Source of the DNA: Candidatus Gugararchaeum adminiculabundum
GTDB lineage: Archaea > Micrarchaeota > Micrarchaeia > Burarchaeales > Gugararchaeaceae
DNA length: 64,000 nucleotides
Direction: 5' to 3'
Assembly (NCBI GenBank): GCA_902384795.1
Contig: CABMDC010000007.1
Span: forward strand, 1-64,000
The position numbers were made by a program, and so were the translations under genes. Shown here one piece after another: positions 49,370 through 55,766 of the stretch (the stretch's first letter is position 1; every line of letters begins with the position of its first letter). The notes under the pieces were generated by a model that had not been told where the DNA came from, ran no database searches, and was given only the letters and a program-made list of their open reading frames with translations.

Positions 49370-49762
49370 GTGAATGAAGGTGTTTATACGAAAATACTGA
49401 ACAAAGTCACATCAGCTCTGACCGGAAAAGACGCTTCGGACGAACCTTTTGATTTGGAAAAACTCGAGCAGGAGTCCAAGAAAGAGGAGCCCCCGGATCA
49501 TATGGTCAAGAGCGTTCACGTAGTCAGCGAAAAGGACGTGGAAACAATCGAGGAAGAGCTGAAGAAGAGGAACATACTCATTTTGGACATCTCGGGCCTC
49601 GAGAAAAGGCCGGCGACCCTGAAAAGGGTCCTTGACAAGGTGCGCGAATTCGTTGTGAGCAATGACGGAGACCTGGCAAGGCTTGATGAGACAAGGCTCC
49701 TGGTGGCGCCAAGGAAAGTAAGGATCATCAAGAAGCAGTACAAGAAGAAGAAACAGCAGTAG
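49370..49762 (+). CDS. sepF: SepF-like cell division protein
   Basis: 130 residues. An N-terminal amphipathic helix (VYTKILNKVTSALTG) that could bind membrane is followed by an acidic linker and a SepF/DUF552-type core: MVKSVHVVSEKDVETIEEEL, RNILILDISGLEKRPATLKR, VREFVVSNDGDLARLDETRL and LVAPRKVRII, then a basic tail. Archaeal SepF anchors FtsZ to the membrane. The start is GTG 49370, since the ATG four bases earlier runs into a stop. No ftsZ is in this window. The helicase gene is 120 bases downstream. Confidence 0.8.
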   Translation: MNEGVYTKILNKVTSALTGKDASDEPFDLEKLEQESKKEEPPDHMVKSVHVVSEKDVETIEEELKKRNILILDISGLEKRPATLKRVLDKVREFVVSNDGDLARLDETRLLVAPRKVRIIKKQYKKKKQQ

Positions 49763-49882
49763 GCAAATTTACAGGAAGAGCGGGAGCTGGGCAGTGCGGA
49801 ATGATTATGCGCCCGTATCACCGGCATAACCGTGGGCAATTGTTCTAATACTTAGTTTGCAAAGTTTAGCCAGAGGCATGCT

Positions 49883-52027
49883 ATGCTTGAGATTTTCGAA
49901 CCCATTACCCACAAGGAGCCGGCGCGCAAGCCCACTTTTGGCGAGTGCGAAATTGATGAGAGCGTGCAGAGCATACTGGAAGGCAGGGGGATTGCGAAAT
50001 TGTACAAGCACCAGTGCGATGGGATTGCGAAAGTGAGGGATGGAAAGAATGTGGTGGTTGTGGCGCCCACTGCCAGCGGGAAGAGTGAAGTCTATTTGGT
50101 TCCAGTGGTGGAAGAGGCGCTGAAGGGAAAGAAAACCCTGGTGCTTTATCCGACCAAGGCGCTTTCGCGCGATCAGCTGGCACGATTCCGTGAATTCACG
50201 CTCCTGGGAGTGAGAGCCGAAGTTTATGACGGGGATACGGCGCAGAATGCGAGGGCCAAGATTCGCGCGAATTTCCCGCACATCCTAATCTCGAATGTGG
50301 ATATGCTCCACCATATGCTGATGAGGGCGCGGTTGTTCAATGAATTCTGGAAAAATTTGCGCTTTGTTGTGGTGGATGAGATTCACTCTTATACCGGTGT
50401 GAGCGGCGCGCATGCTGCCAATGTTTTCAGGAGATTGAAAAGGGTGCTTGCGAAAAATGGCGCAGCTCCGCAGTTCATTTGTTCCAGTGCCACGGTTGGC
50501 AATGCAAAGGAATTTGCGGAAAAGTTGTTTGAGGAGCAATTCGCAGAAGTGGATGCCAATGATGCACCGAAAAGCGCGATTGAGCACTATATTATTGGAG
50601 GCGGGGAGCGCGGGGAAGATTTGAGCTATACCACCAAGACGATTAGGGTGTTGGAGGAGCTTAGGCGCAAGACGCTGATTTTTGGAAATTCGCACTCGGT
50701 TGTTGAGAGATTAAGCTTGATGGCAAGGGATGCGGGAATTCCGCTGCAAGTGTACAGGGCAGGACTGCATCCCAATGACAGGAAGAAAATTGAAATGGAT
50801 TTCAAAAGCGGAAAAATTAATGCGCTCGCAACTACGAGCGCGCTGGAACTGGGGATGGACATTGGCTCAGTGGATGCGGTTGTGCTTGCCGGCTTCCCCG
50901 GGACTATTACGAGAGTGAAACAGAGATTGGGAAGGGCCGGGAGAAAGGGGCAGACAGCAATCGGAGTGTATGTGGCGCGAGATAATCCGCTTGACTTGTA
51001 CTATGCTGAAAAGAGCGATGAATATTTGTATGGGGCGCCTGAGGACTGCTATGTGAATCCGGACAATCCGTTTGTGCTGGAAAAACATTTGCTTGCAAAA
51101 ATGAGGGACTGGCCGCTTGAGGAAAATGAGCTCGGAGATGCGAATGGGGAAAAGGAAATGCTCAAGAGGATGATTGATGACGGGGAAGTGAAAAAATGGG
51201 GCGAGTATTTCATCCCAACCAAGGATGGGCTGAAGAAATTGCGGCAGCTTTCGATTAGGGGTGCGGGAAGCACTGTGAAAATTTTTGATGTGGAAAGGAA
51301 CAAGGCGATTGGCGAAAGGGAAATTCAGATGGCTATTAAGGAGCTGTACCCGGGCGCGCTGTATTTGCATGGCGGAAGGAAGTACGAGAGTTTGAAACTA
51401 GAAAAGAATACCGCATTTGTGACTCCTGTGCATGAACAAACTACAGAGTATACCGTGGCGCAGTATGATCGGAATATTGAGGAAATGAGCGTGCTTGAGG
51501 AACGGGATGTTTTCAAGGGAAAGGATATGAAGCTGAAGTTTGGAAGGGTGCATGTTACCGAGGATGTTTTTGGGTTTATTACAAAAGATTTCTTTAGCGA
51601 GATGACAACCGGAAGGCATGAGCTGGCAGAGCCTTTGCACTATGAGTATGACACGAATGCGATTTGGACCGACTTTGACCCGAATGTGATTGATGCGGAA
51701 AATTTCGGGGACGGGCTGCATGCGCTGGAGCATGTGAGCATTTCCATGATGCCTGCCCTGTCGGGTGCGGATCAGAAAGAACTTGGAGGGCTAAGTTATC
51801 CACACGGAAGGATGTATGTTTACGAGGGGGTTGCAGGCGGGAGCGGGTTGACTCAAATTGTGTTTCACAGGTTCGAGCAGGCTGTTGGGATGGCGCTGGA
51901 GAGGCTGAAAAACTGCAAGTGCGAAAAGGGATGCCCGAAGTGCGTCCTCGATCCCATGTGCGGGAACAATAACAAGTATTTAAGCAAAGAAGTGGCGATT
52001 TTGATTGCGGAATCCGTCTTGAAGTGA
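49883..52027 (+). CDS. Hrq1/YprA (MrfA)-type superfamily 2 DNA helicase
   Basis: 714 residues. Helicase motifs: KLYKHQCDGIAKV, Walker A APTASGKSE (Lys67), LVLYPTKALSRDQL, DEIH, SSATVGNAKEF, and in RecA domain 2 ALATTSALELGMDIGSVDAV and QRLGRAGRKG. The C-terminal domain ends in a four-cysteine cluster (Cys678/680, 684, 687, 693; CKCEKGCPKCVLDPMC) as in the DUF1998 domain of MrfA/Hrq1 DNA-repair helicases. Function in DNA damage repair is family knowledge. GAGG precedes ATG 49883. The protein is complete. Confidence 0.9.
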   Translation: MLEIFEPITHKEPARKPTFGECEIDESVQSILEGRGIAKLYKHQCDGIAKVRDGKNVVVVAPTASGKSEVYLVPVVEEALKGKKTLVLYPTKALSRDQLARFREFTLLGVRAEVYDGDTAQNARAKIRANFPHILISNVDMLHHMLMRARLFNEFWKNLRFVVVDEIHSYTGVSGAHAANVFRRLKRVLAKNGAAPQFICSSATVGNAKEFAEKLFEEQFAEVDANDAPKSAIEHYIIGGGERGEDLSYTTKTIRVLEELRRKTLIFGNSHSVVERLSLMARDAGIPLQVYRAGLHPNDRKKIEMDFKSGKINALATTSALELGMDIGSVDAVVLAGFPGTITRVKQRLGRAGRKGQTAIGVYVARDNPLDLYYAEKSDEYLYGAPEDCYVNPDNPFVLEKHLLAKMRDWPLEENELGDANGEKEMLKRMIDDGEVKKWGEYFIPTKDGLKKLRQLSIRGAGSTVKIFDVERNKAIGEREIQMAIKELYPGALYLHGGRKYESLKLEKNTAFVTPVHEQTTEYTVAQYDRNIEEMSVLEERDVFKGKDMKLKFGRVHVTEDVFGFITKDFFSEMTTGRHELAEPLHYEYDTNAIWTDFDPNVIDAENFGDGLHALEHVSISMMPALSGADQKELGGLSYPHGRMYVYEGVAGGSGLTQIVFHRFEQAVGMALERLKNCKCEKGCPKCVLDPMCGNNNKYLSKEVAILIAESVLK

Positions 52028-52070
52028 AAAATCTTCGAGGGAAAAAACCCCTAGGCGGAAAAGGAAACGC

Positions 52071-52078
52071 TTAAATAT
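52071..52078 (+). promoter_or_regulatory. TATA box of the structured RNA
   Basis: TTAAATAT is centred at 52074, 26 bases before 52100, where the terminal helix of the predicted RNA begins. Confidence 0.6.
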
Positions 52079-52100
52079 GGGGTAAGTTCTAGATTGAAGT

Positions 52101-52329
52101 CCGCTGGCCGGGATAGATCGGTTATCCTGGAAAGGATGTGTCTGTGACAGCCTCTGTTCGGCGCTCAGCCATTAGTATGGTGACTGGACTATAACTCACC
52201 GTATGAAACCTGTGCCGTTTAAGCTTGCTCGCAGCGCGTGTGAGATAACCTTTAGACATCGCGTGATAGGTTAAGATTGATTTCCGCTTGATGTTGAGGA
52301 ACTCACGCACCGAGTCCATTTGGCCGGCG
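52101..52329 (+). ncRNA. Structured RNA of ~230 nt, family not identified
   Basis: A 332-base gap holds no protein gene but a well-placed TATA box and a strongly paired segment. A terminal helix CGCTGGCC (52102-52109) with GGCCGGCG (52322-52329) closes it. Internal stems are GGATA/TATCC or alternatively ATCCT-GGAA-AGGAT near 52111-52138, TATGGTGA/TCACCGTA (~52176-52204), CTCGCA-GCGCG-TGTGAG (~52228-52244) and TAACCT/AGGTTA (~52246-52272). I could not find RNase P signatures (GAGGAAAGTCC, ACAGAA) or the SRP helix-8 motif, so the class is open. It could also be a long leader of the downstream microprotein. Confidence 0.6.
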
Positions 52330-52359
52330 AGATAGTTTCAGTGAGAGAGGCGAGAAGCC

Positions 52360-52518
52360 ATGGTAAAACGAAAAACAAAAGCCAAAAAGAAAGTTGTAAA
52401 GAAGAAAGGAAAGGCAAAAAGCTGTGAGTGCGAATGCGGCTGCTGCCGCGGGCCGAGCGACAAGGGCAAGGAATCAAAAGTGAAGAAAATAATGAAGTAC
52501 CTCAAGTCAAGAAGGTAA
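52360..52518 (+). CDS. Lys-rich, Cys-rich microprotein
   Basis: 52 residues: a very basic N terminus (MVKRKTKAKKKVVKKKGKAK), a central C-x-C-x-C-x-C-C cluster (CECECGCC) and a basic C-terminal helix (VKKIMKYLKSRR). The cysteines could bind zinc or another metal, and the basic flanks suit RNA or DNA binding. GAGAGG lies 9-10 bases before the ATG. A T-rich stretch follows the stop. It is immediately downstream of the structured RNA and may share its transcript. Confidence 0.65.
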   Translation: MVKRKTKAKKKVVKKKGKAKSCECECGCCRGPSDKGKESKVKKIMKYLKSRR

Positions 52519-52545
52519 AGAAACTTTTTTTAAATTTTAACAGGT

Positions 52546-52580
52546 GTTAGCGTGAGCTGGCGGTTTTCTCCTGGGCTAAC
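52546..52580. terminator. Hairpin between convergent genes
   Basis: GTTAGC (52546-52551) and GCTAAC (52575-52580) pair across a 23-base loop, preceded by CTTTTTTTAAATTTT after the microprotein stop. The T run is the likelier plus-strand terminator; the hairpin may serve either side. Confidence 0.4.
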
Positions 52581-52590
52581 CGGCTAAAAA

Positions 52591-53781
52591 CTAACTGTGC
52601 CGGATTTCAAAATCCCTTTCCCAGTTGTGCAGCCATTTTATTTTCCTTTCAATCAACTCGTTCTCGGGATTCGCCTGGATGCTCGTCTCTGCCGCGAATT
52701 TCCGCATGGCCTCTTCGGTGGCAGAGGAACTGGCGATTTCTCCGGAAGCGAACTGCGAAACGGTTTCTATTATTGTGGACAGGTCAGGAGATGCGCTCAG
52801 CTGCGTTTCAAGCGCTGCAATGGCTGCGTCGATATTGTCGCTGACCGATTTCCTCGGGTTGGGTTCGCAGGGGAATTGCCCGGATTTGGAGAAAAACCTT
52901 TCAAATTCCTGCTTGAGCTGGTCCAAAATGGAAGCGTTCAGCTCAACTCCCAGGGCGTCCGCGCAGGAGAGGCTGCCCTTGTGCATTTTGAAGAAATCAA
53001 AGATTGAATCCTGGCTCTGCAGTATCTTTGCAAGATTTTGCAAAAGCACTCTTTTCGCCTGCGGGTAAAAGGGGTCGTTTCGGACTAGCTCGAGTTTCTC
53101 AAGGTCAGGCCCGATTAATCCGTTTAGGTCTGTCCAGGAAACGGCACTGAGCGGTTTCTTCAGCAGCTTTTGCAAGGAAACCAGGAGTAGATCGCGCATT
53201 TGTTTTTGCTCCAAAGCACTCAGCATAATCTGGCTGAATGCGCGGCCCACTGCTTCATTGAACTTCGTGTTCTGCTCCAGCATGAGCTTGTATTCTTCCC
53301 CGAATGTCTTGTACTCTATGGGCCTTCTTTTCTCGTACCAGTTCTTGAGGTCTGAGTATTGCCGGTTGTGGAATAATTTTCTTATGTGCGCGAGAACATT
53401 GTTTCCACCCCGGGAGTACAGAATTTCCCTGCAAACCCGGTCCACTGCAACTCCATGTGCAGAAGGAGACCAATCCGGACCGGTTTTTTCAGGCCATTCT
53501 TTGGAGTATTCCCTCATGAACAAGCCGAAGCAGGTCTGGGGCGTTGGCCCAAAACCGGATTTGGCTTTTTCAGAGTTAAGCAGTGTTTCGTAGGCATCGG
53601 CTGTTTTTTTCATCCACCTGAGTTGTTCGGTGACGAGAGAACCGAACCTTTGGGCCAAAGCTTCCAAAGTAATCGTTTTTTCTGTGAAAACCGCTTTGTA
53701 GAACCGCTGGTAAATCTGGGCCCGCGGGTCAAGTGGGCTTTCTGTTTTGCCGGATGTGCTGTGGTTGCCTCCCGCAATCAT
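52591..53781 (-). CDS. Hypothetical helical protein
   Basis: 396 residues, almost all helical, with no membrane segment, signal or recognised motif. Pieces include LTLEALAQRFGSLVTEQLRW-like helices, a Cys near 294 (SLSCADALGVELNAS), and a C-terminal charged helix (ENELIERKIKWLHNWERDFE). It is monocistronic on the minus strand. I cannot assign a family. Confidence 0.75.
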   Translation of the reverse strand: MIAGGNHSTSGKTESPLDPRAQIYQRFYKAVFTEKTITLEALAQRFGSLVTEQLRWMKKTADAYETLLNSEKAKSGFGPTPQTCFGLFMREYSKEWPEKTGPDWSPSAHGVAVDRVCREILYSRGGNNVLAHIRKLFHNRQYSDLKNWYEKRRPIEYKTFGEEYKLMLEQNTKFNEAVGRAFSQIMLSALEQKQMRDLLLVSLQKLLKKPLSAVSWTDLNGLIGPDLEKLELVRNDPFYPQAKRVLLQNLAKILQSQDSIFDFFKMHKGSLSCADALGVELNASILDQLKQEFERFFSKSGQFPCEPNPRKSVSDNIDAAIAALETQLSASPDLSTIIETVSQFASGEIASSSATEEAMRKFAAETSIQANPENELIERKIKWLHNWERDFEIRHS

Positions 53782-53855
53782 GGATTATATTATGGCAAAA
53801 GGCGCTTAATAGACTTTGCAAATGATTAATAAGAGAAAAACGCCTAATTTTAATC

Positions 53856-53917
53856 GCAGATGATGACGAAGGTGATCTCTGAGCTTCGGCTGTGAAGAGC
53901 GACGGACGGTCTGATGC
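53856..53917 (+). ncRNA. Box C/D guide RNA
   Basis: All elements are in order: terminal stem GCA/TGC, box C ATGATGA (53860-53866), 12-nt guide CGAAGGTGATCT, box D' CTGA (53879-53882), spacer GCTTCGGC, box C' TGTGAAG (53891-53897), 13-nt guide AGCGACGGACGGT and box D CTGA (53911-53914). Archaeal C/D RNAs with L7Ae, Nop5 and fibrillarin direct 2'-O-methylation five bases from each D box. The second guide matches 12 of 13 bases of the near-universal 16S segment ACCGCCCGTCGCT (decoding-site helix 44). The first contains GGTGATC, complementary to GATCACC at the 16S 3' end. It is 58 bases upstream of the integrase gene. Confidence 0.82.
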
Positions 53918-53943
53918 ACCAAAATGACGACAGACCAACAAGG

Positions 53944-53951
53944 TTTAAATA
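53944..53951 (+). promoter_or_regulatory. TATA box of the integrase gene
   Basis: TTTAAATA is centred 27 bases before ATG 53975; the transcript is probably leaderless. Confidence 0.6.
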
Positions 53952-53974
53952 GATCTTAATTCAGGACAGGGAGC

Positions 53975-55129
53975 ATGAACAACAACCGAAACCCCGACGC
54001 GTTCCTGAGCAAGCTCAGGGGCGTGCCGAAGTCCTGCATTGAAGACCTCAAGGAATTCGAGAGGGAGAAATCCGCGGCCGGGATGGCCAAAGGCTCCCGC
54101 TACATTTACCTGTATTCCTTAGCCAAGCTTGCCAGGTTCACGCAAAAGCCCTTCCGCAAAACCGCCAAGAACGACGTTATTGACTTCTTCAAGAGCATTG
54201 AAGACTACAAGTCGCCGTCAATAAAGATCAGCGTAAAAGCCTTCTACAAATGGCTATTCAAGACCAAGGACTACCCGGAATGCGTCGACTGGATTAAACC
54301 GCACGGGTTCGAACGCAGAAAGCTGCCTGAAGAGATTTTAACCCAGGAGGAAGTCAAACAAATGGCGCAGGCAACCCTTAACCAGCGCGACCGCGCCCTT
54401 ATCATGCTTTTATACGAGAGCGGAGCCCGCGCAGGCGAGCTCATGGGCTTGAAAATCAAGCATGTCCAATTGGACGAATACGGAGCGGTCGTAATGCTTA
54501 ACGGCAAGACTGGCATGAGGAGAATTCGGTTGATAGACGCGGTTCCGGACTTGAAAGAATGGATGAATCATCACCCGCTCGCTTCAACCCCCGAAGCCCC
54601 GCTATTTGTTGAACTGAGAAGTAAAGAAGGGCGATTAGGCAACCATGCAACCCTGTTGCACGTGCTGAGGTCTGCCAAGCGCAGGGCGGGGATCAAAAAG
54701 AGAGTCTACCCGCATTTGTTCAGGCACTCCCGCGCAACGCATTTGGCTAAAGAATTCACTGAACAAGAGTTGAAAGTGATTTTTGGGTGGAGTGGAACCT
54801 CCCGAATGCCAGCTACTTACGTTCACCTTTCGGGCGGAGACATTGACAGAAAAATGCTCGAAAAACGCGGGCTGCTTCCGAATGGGCGCGAAAAACCGGA
54901 TAACGCACTCGAAGCCAGGAAGTGCCCGAAATGCGAGCAATCGAATCCTTCAACGTCGCGCTTTTGCGCCAGCTGCGGCCTGGCTTTGGACGTTAAAACG
55001 GCTGCAAAAATGGAAGAAAAAAAGAGGGAGGTGGACGCCGTAATGCAGGAACTGATAAACGACCCCACCATCAAACAGGCGATTTTGGAAAAACTAGCCG
55101 GGCGAGGGCTCGGGAAGGATCTTCTTTGA
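53975..55129 (+). CDS. Tyrosine recombinase/integrase with C-terminal zinc ribbon
   Basis: 384 residues. A SAM-like N-terminal core-binding domain (~20-110) precedes the catalytic domain: Arg152 (YESGARAGELMGLK), Lys178 (LNGKTGMRR), His247-x2-Arg250 (YPHLFRHSRATHLA), Trp272 in the His/Trp position (FGWSG) and nucleophile Tyr282 (PATYVHLS). A zinc ribbon (CPKCEQSNPSTSRFCASCG) and a helical tail follow, about 90 residues beyond minimal XerA. It could be a chromosomal Xer protein, but the neighbouring type III restriction genes favour an element integrase. No attachment-site repeat was identified. The 3' end overlaps the convergent acidic-protein gene. Confidence 0.93.
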   Translation: MNNNRNPDAFLSKLRGVPKSCIEDLKEFEREKSAAGMAKGSRYIYLYSLAKLARFTQKPFRKTAKNDVIDFFKSIEDYKSPSIKISVKAFYKWLFKTKDYPECVDWIKPHGFERRKLPEEILTQEEVKQMAQATLNQRDRALIMLLYESGARAGELMGLKIKHVQLDEYGAVVMLNGKTGMRRIRLIDAVPDLKEWMNHHPLASTPEAPLFVELRSKEGRLGNHATLLHVLRSAKRRAGIKKRVYPHLFRHSRATHLAKEFTEQELKVIFGWSGTSRMPATYVHLSGGDIDRKMLEKRGLLPNGREKPDNALEARKCPKCEQSNPSTSRFCASCGLALDVKTAAKMEEKKREVDAVMQELINDPTIKQAILEKLAGRGLGKDLL

Positions 55130-55303
55130 AGCCCTCTTTGCCCGCTCTTTCCTTTCCCTTTCCAGGTATGCCTGCCTCAATGCTTTGAACCAAGGCGGCA
55201 TCCTGTCCAAAACCTCTTCGTCCTCTTCTTCGTCCAATTCGTCTTCTTCCTCGTCTTCCGGAATTTCTTCCGGCTCTTCGTCTTCTGGTTCTTCTTCAAC
55301 CAT
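55094..55303 (-). CDS. Small highly acidic protein
   Basis: 69 residues. The first ~33 are almost entirely Glu/Asp (VEEEPEDEEPEEIPEDEEED), followed by a Trp-containing turn (DRMPPWFKALRQAYLERERK) and a basic helix. Such charge could mimic DNA, as in some anti-restriction proteins, but that is speculation. ATG 55303 follows GGTGAT by 4-5 bases, better than the upstream Met at 55357. The 3' end overlaps the integrase gene by 36 bases. Confidence 0.65.
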   Translation of the reverse strand: MVEEEPEDEEPEEIPEDEEEDELDEEEDEEVLDRMPPWFKALRQAYLERERKERAKRASKKILPEPSPG

Positions 55304-55359
55304 GTTTATCACCGGCCAGACCTGCCCCTTGCTTTCAATATTATTTCTGCTCCGCAATT

Positions 55360-55422
55360 GTACAGGAAACTGTACTGGAAAATTTCCTAGGAAATGAAAC
55401 CAGGGAAATATTTCCTAGGAAA
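55360..55422 (+). promoter_or_regulatory. Operator cluster: three palindromes
   Basis: GTACAG-GAAA-CTGTAC (55360-55375) is followed by two identical 12-bp perfect palindromes TTTCCTAGGAAA at 55383-55394 and 55411-55422, 28 bases apart. They lie between the divergent acidic-protein gene and the wHTH gene, just upstream of the TATA box CTTATTAAC (55442-55450). The wHTH protein is the obvious candidate ligand; this is inference from position. Confidence 0.6.
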
Positions 55423-55493
55423 CGCGCACCCTGCGGTACCGCTTATTAACCGGCCAAGCTCCAACAATTCCCCGAGGAAAGAGAAGTGCGGAC

Positions 55494-55703
55494 ATGACGA
55501 ACCAAACCGAAATCGCGGAGAATATTTTGCACGTGATAGGCGACAAGCCGCTAAGCATGCTCAGCATAGCGAGGCGCTCGCGCGTGCACCGCGACACTGT
55601 GAAGAAGTACCTGGATTTGATACAGCTGCTGCAATCCTCGAAGAGGATAAGGGTGGAAAAGGTGGGATATAGGGTACTGGTAAAGACGGAAGACAGCCAC
55701 TAA
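55494..55703 (+). CDS. Small winged-helix transcriptional regulator
   Basis: 69 residues, a single wHTH: IAENILHVIGDKPLSMLSIA, RRSRVHRDTVKKYLDLIQLL (recognition helix) and a wing RIRVEKVGYRVLVK. It is similar in plan to ArsR/MarR-like mini-regulators without a ligand domain. The promoter region carries paired palindromes that it may bind. It lies 63 bases before the type III modification gene and may control the restriction operon. Confidence 0.82.
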   Translation: MTNQTEIAENILHVIGDKPLSMLSIARRSRVHRDTVKKYLDLIQLLQSSKRIRVEKVGYRVLVKTEDSH

Positions 55704-55766
55704 TCTTTATAATGTCTAACTAACTACTTTTATACCATAAATAATACTGATTAGCGGGGAGTTGAA

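Noticed and set aside
52122-52319. 65-codon minus-strand frame within the structured RNA
   Set aside because: No ribosome-binding site or promoter on that strand, while the plus strand has a TATA box and terminal helix in register.
52101-52329. Assignment as RNase P RNA or SRP RNA
   Set aside because: GAGGAAAGTCC- and ACAGAA-type cores and the SRP helix-8 loop with its AGCAG strand were looked for and not found; left as unassigned.
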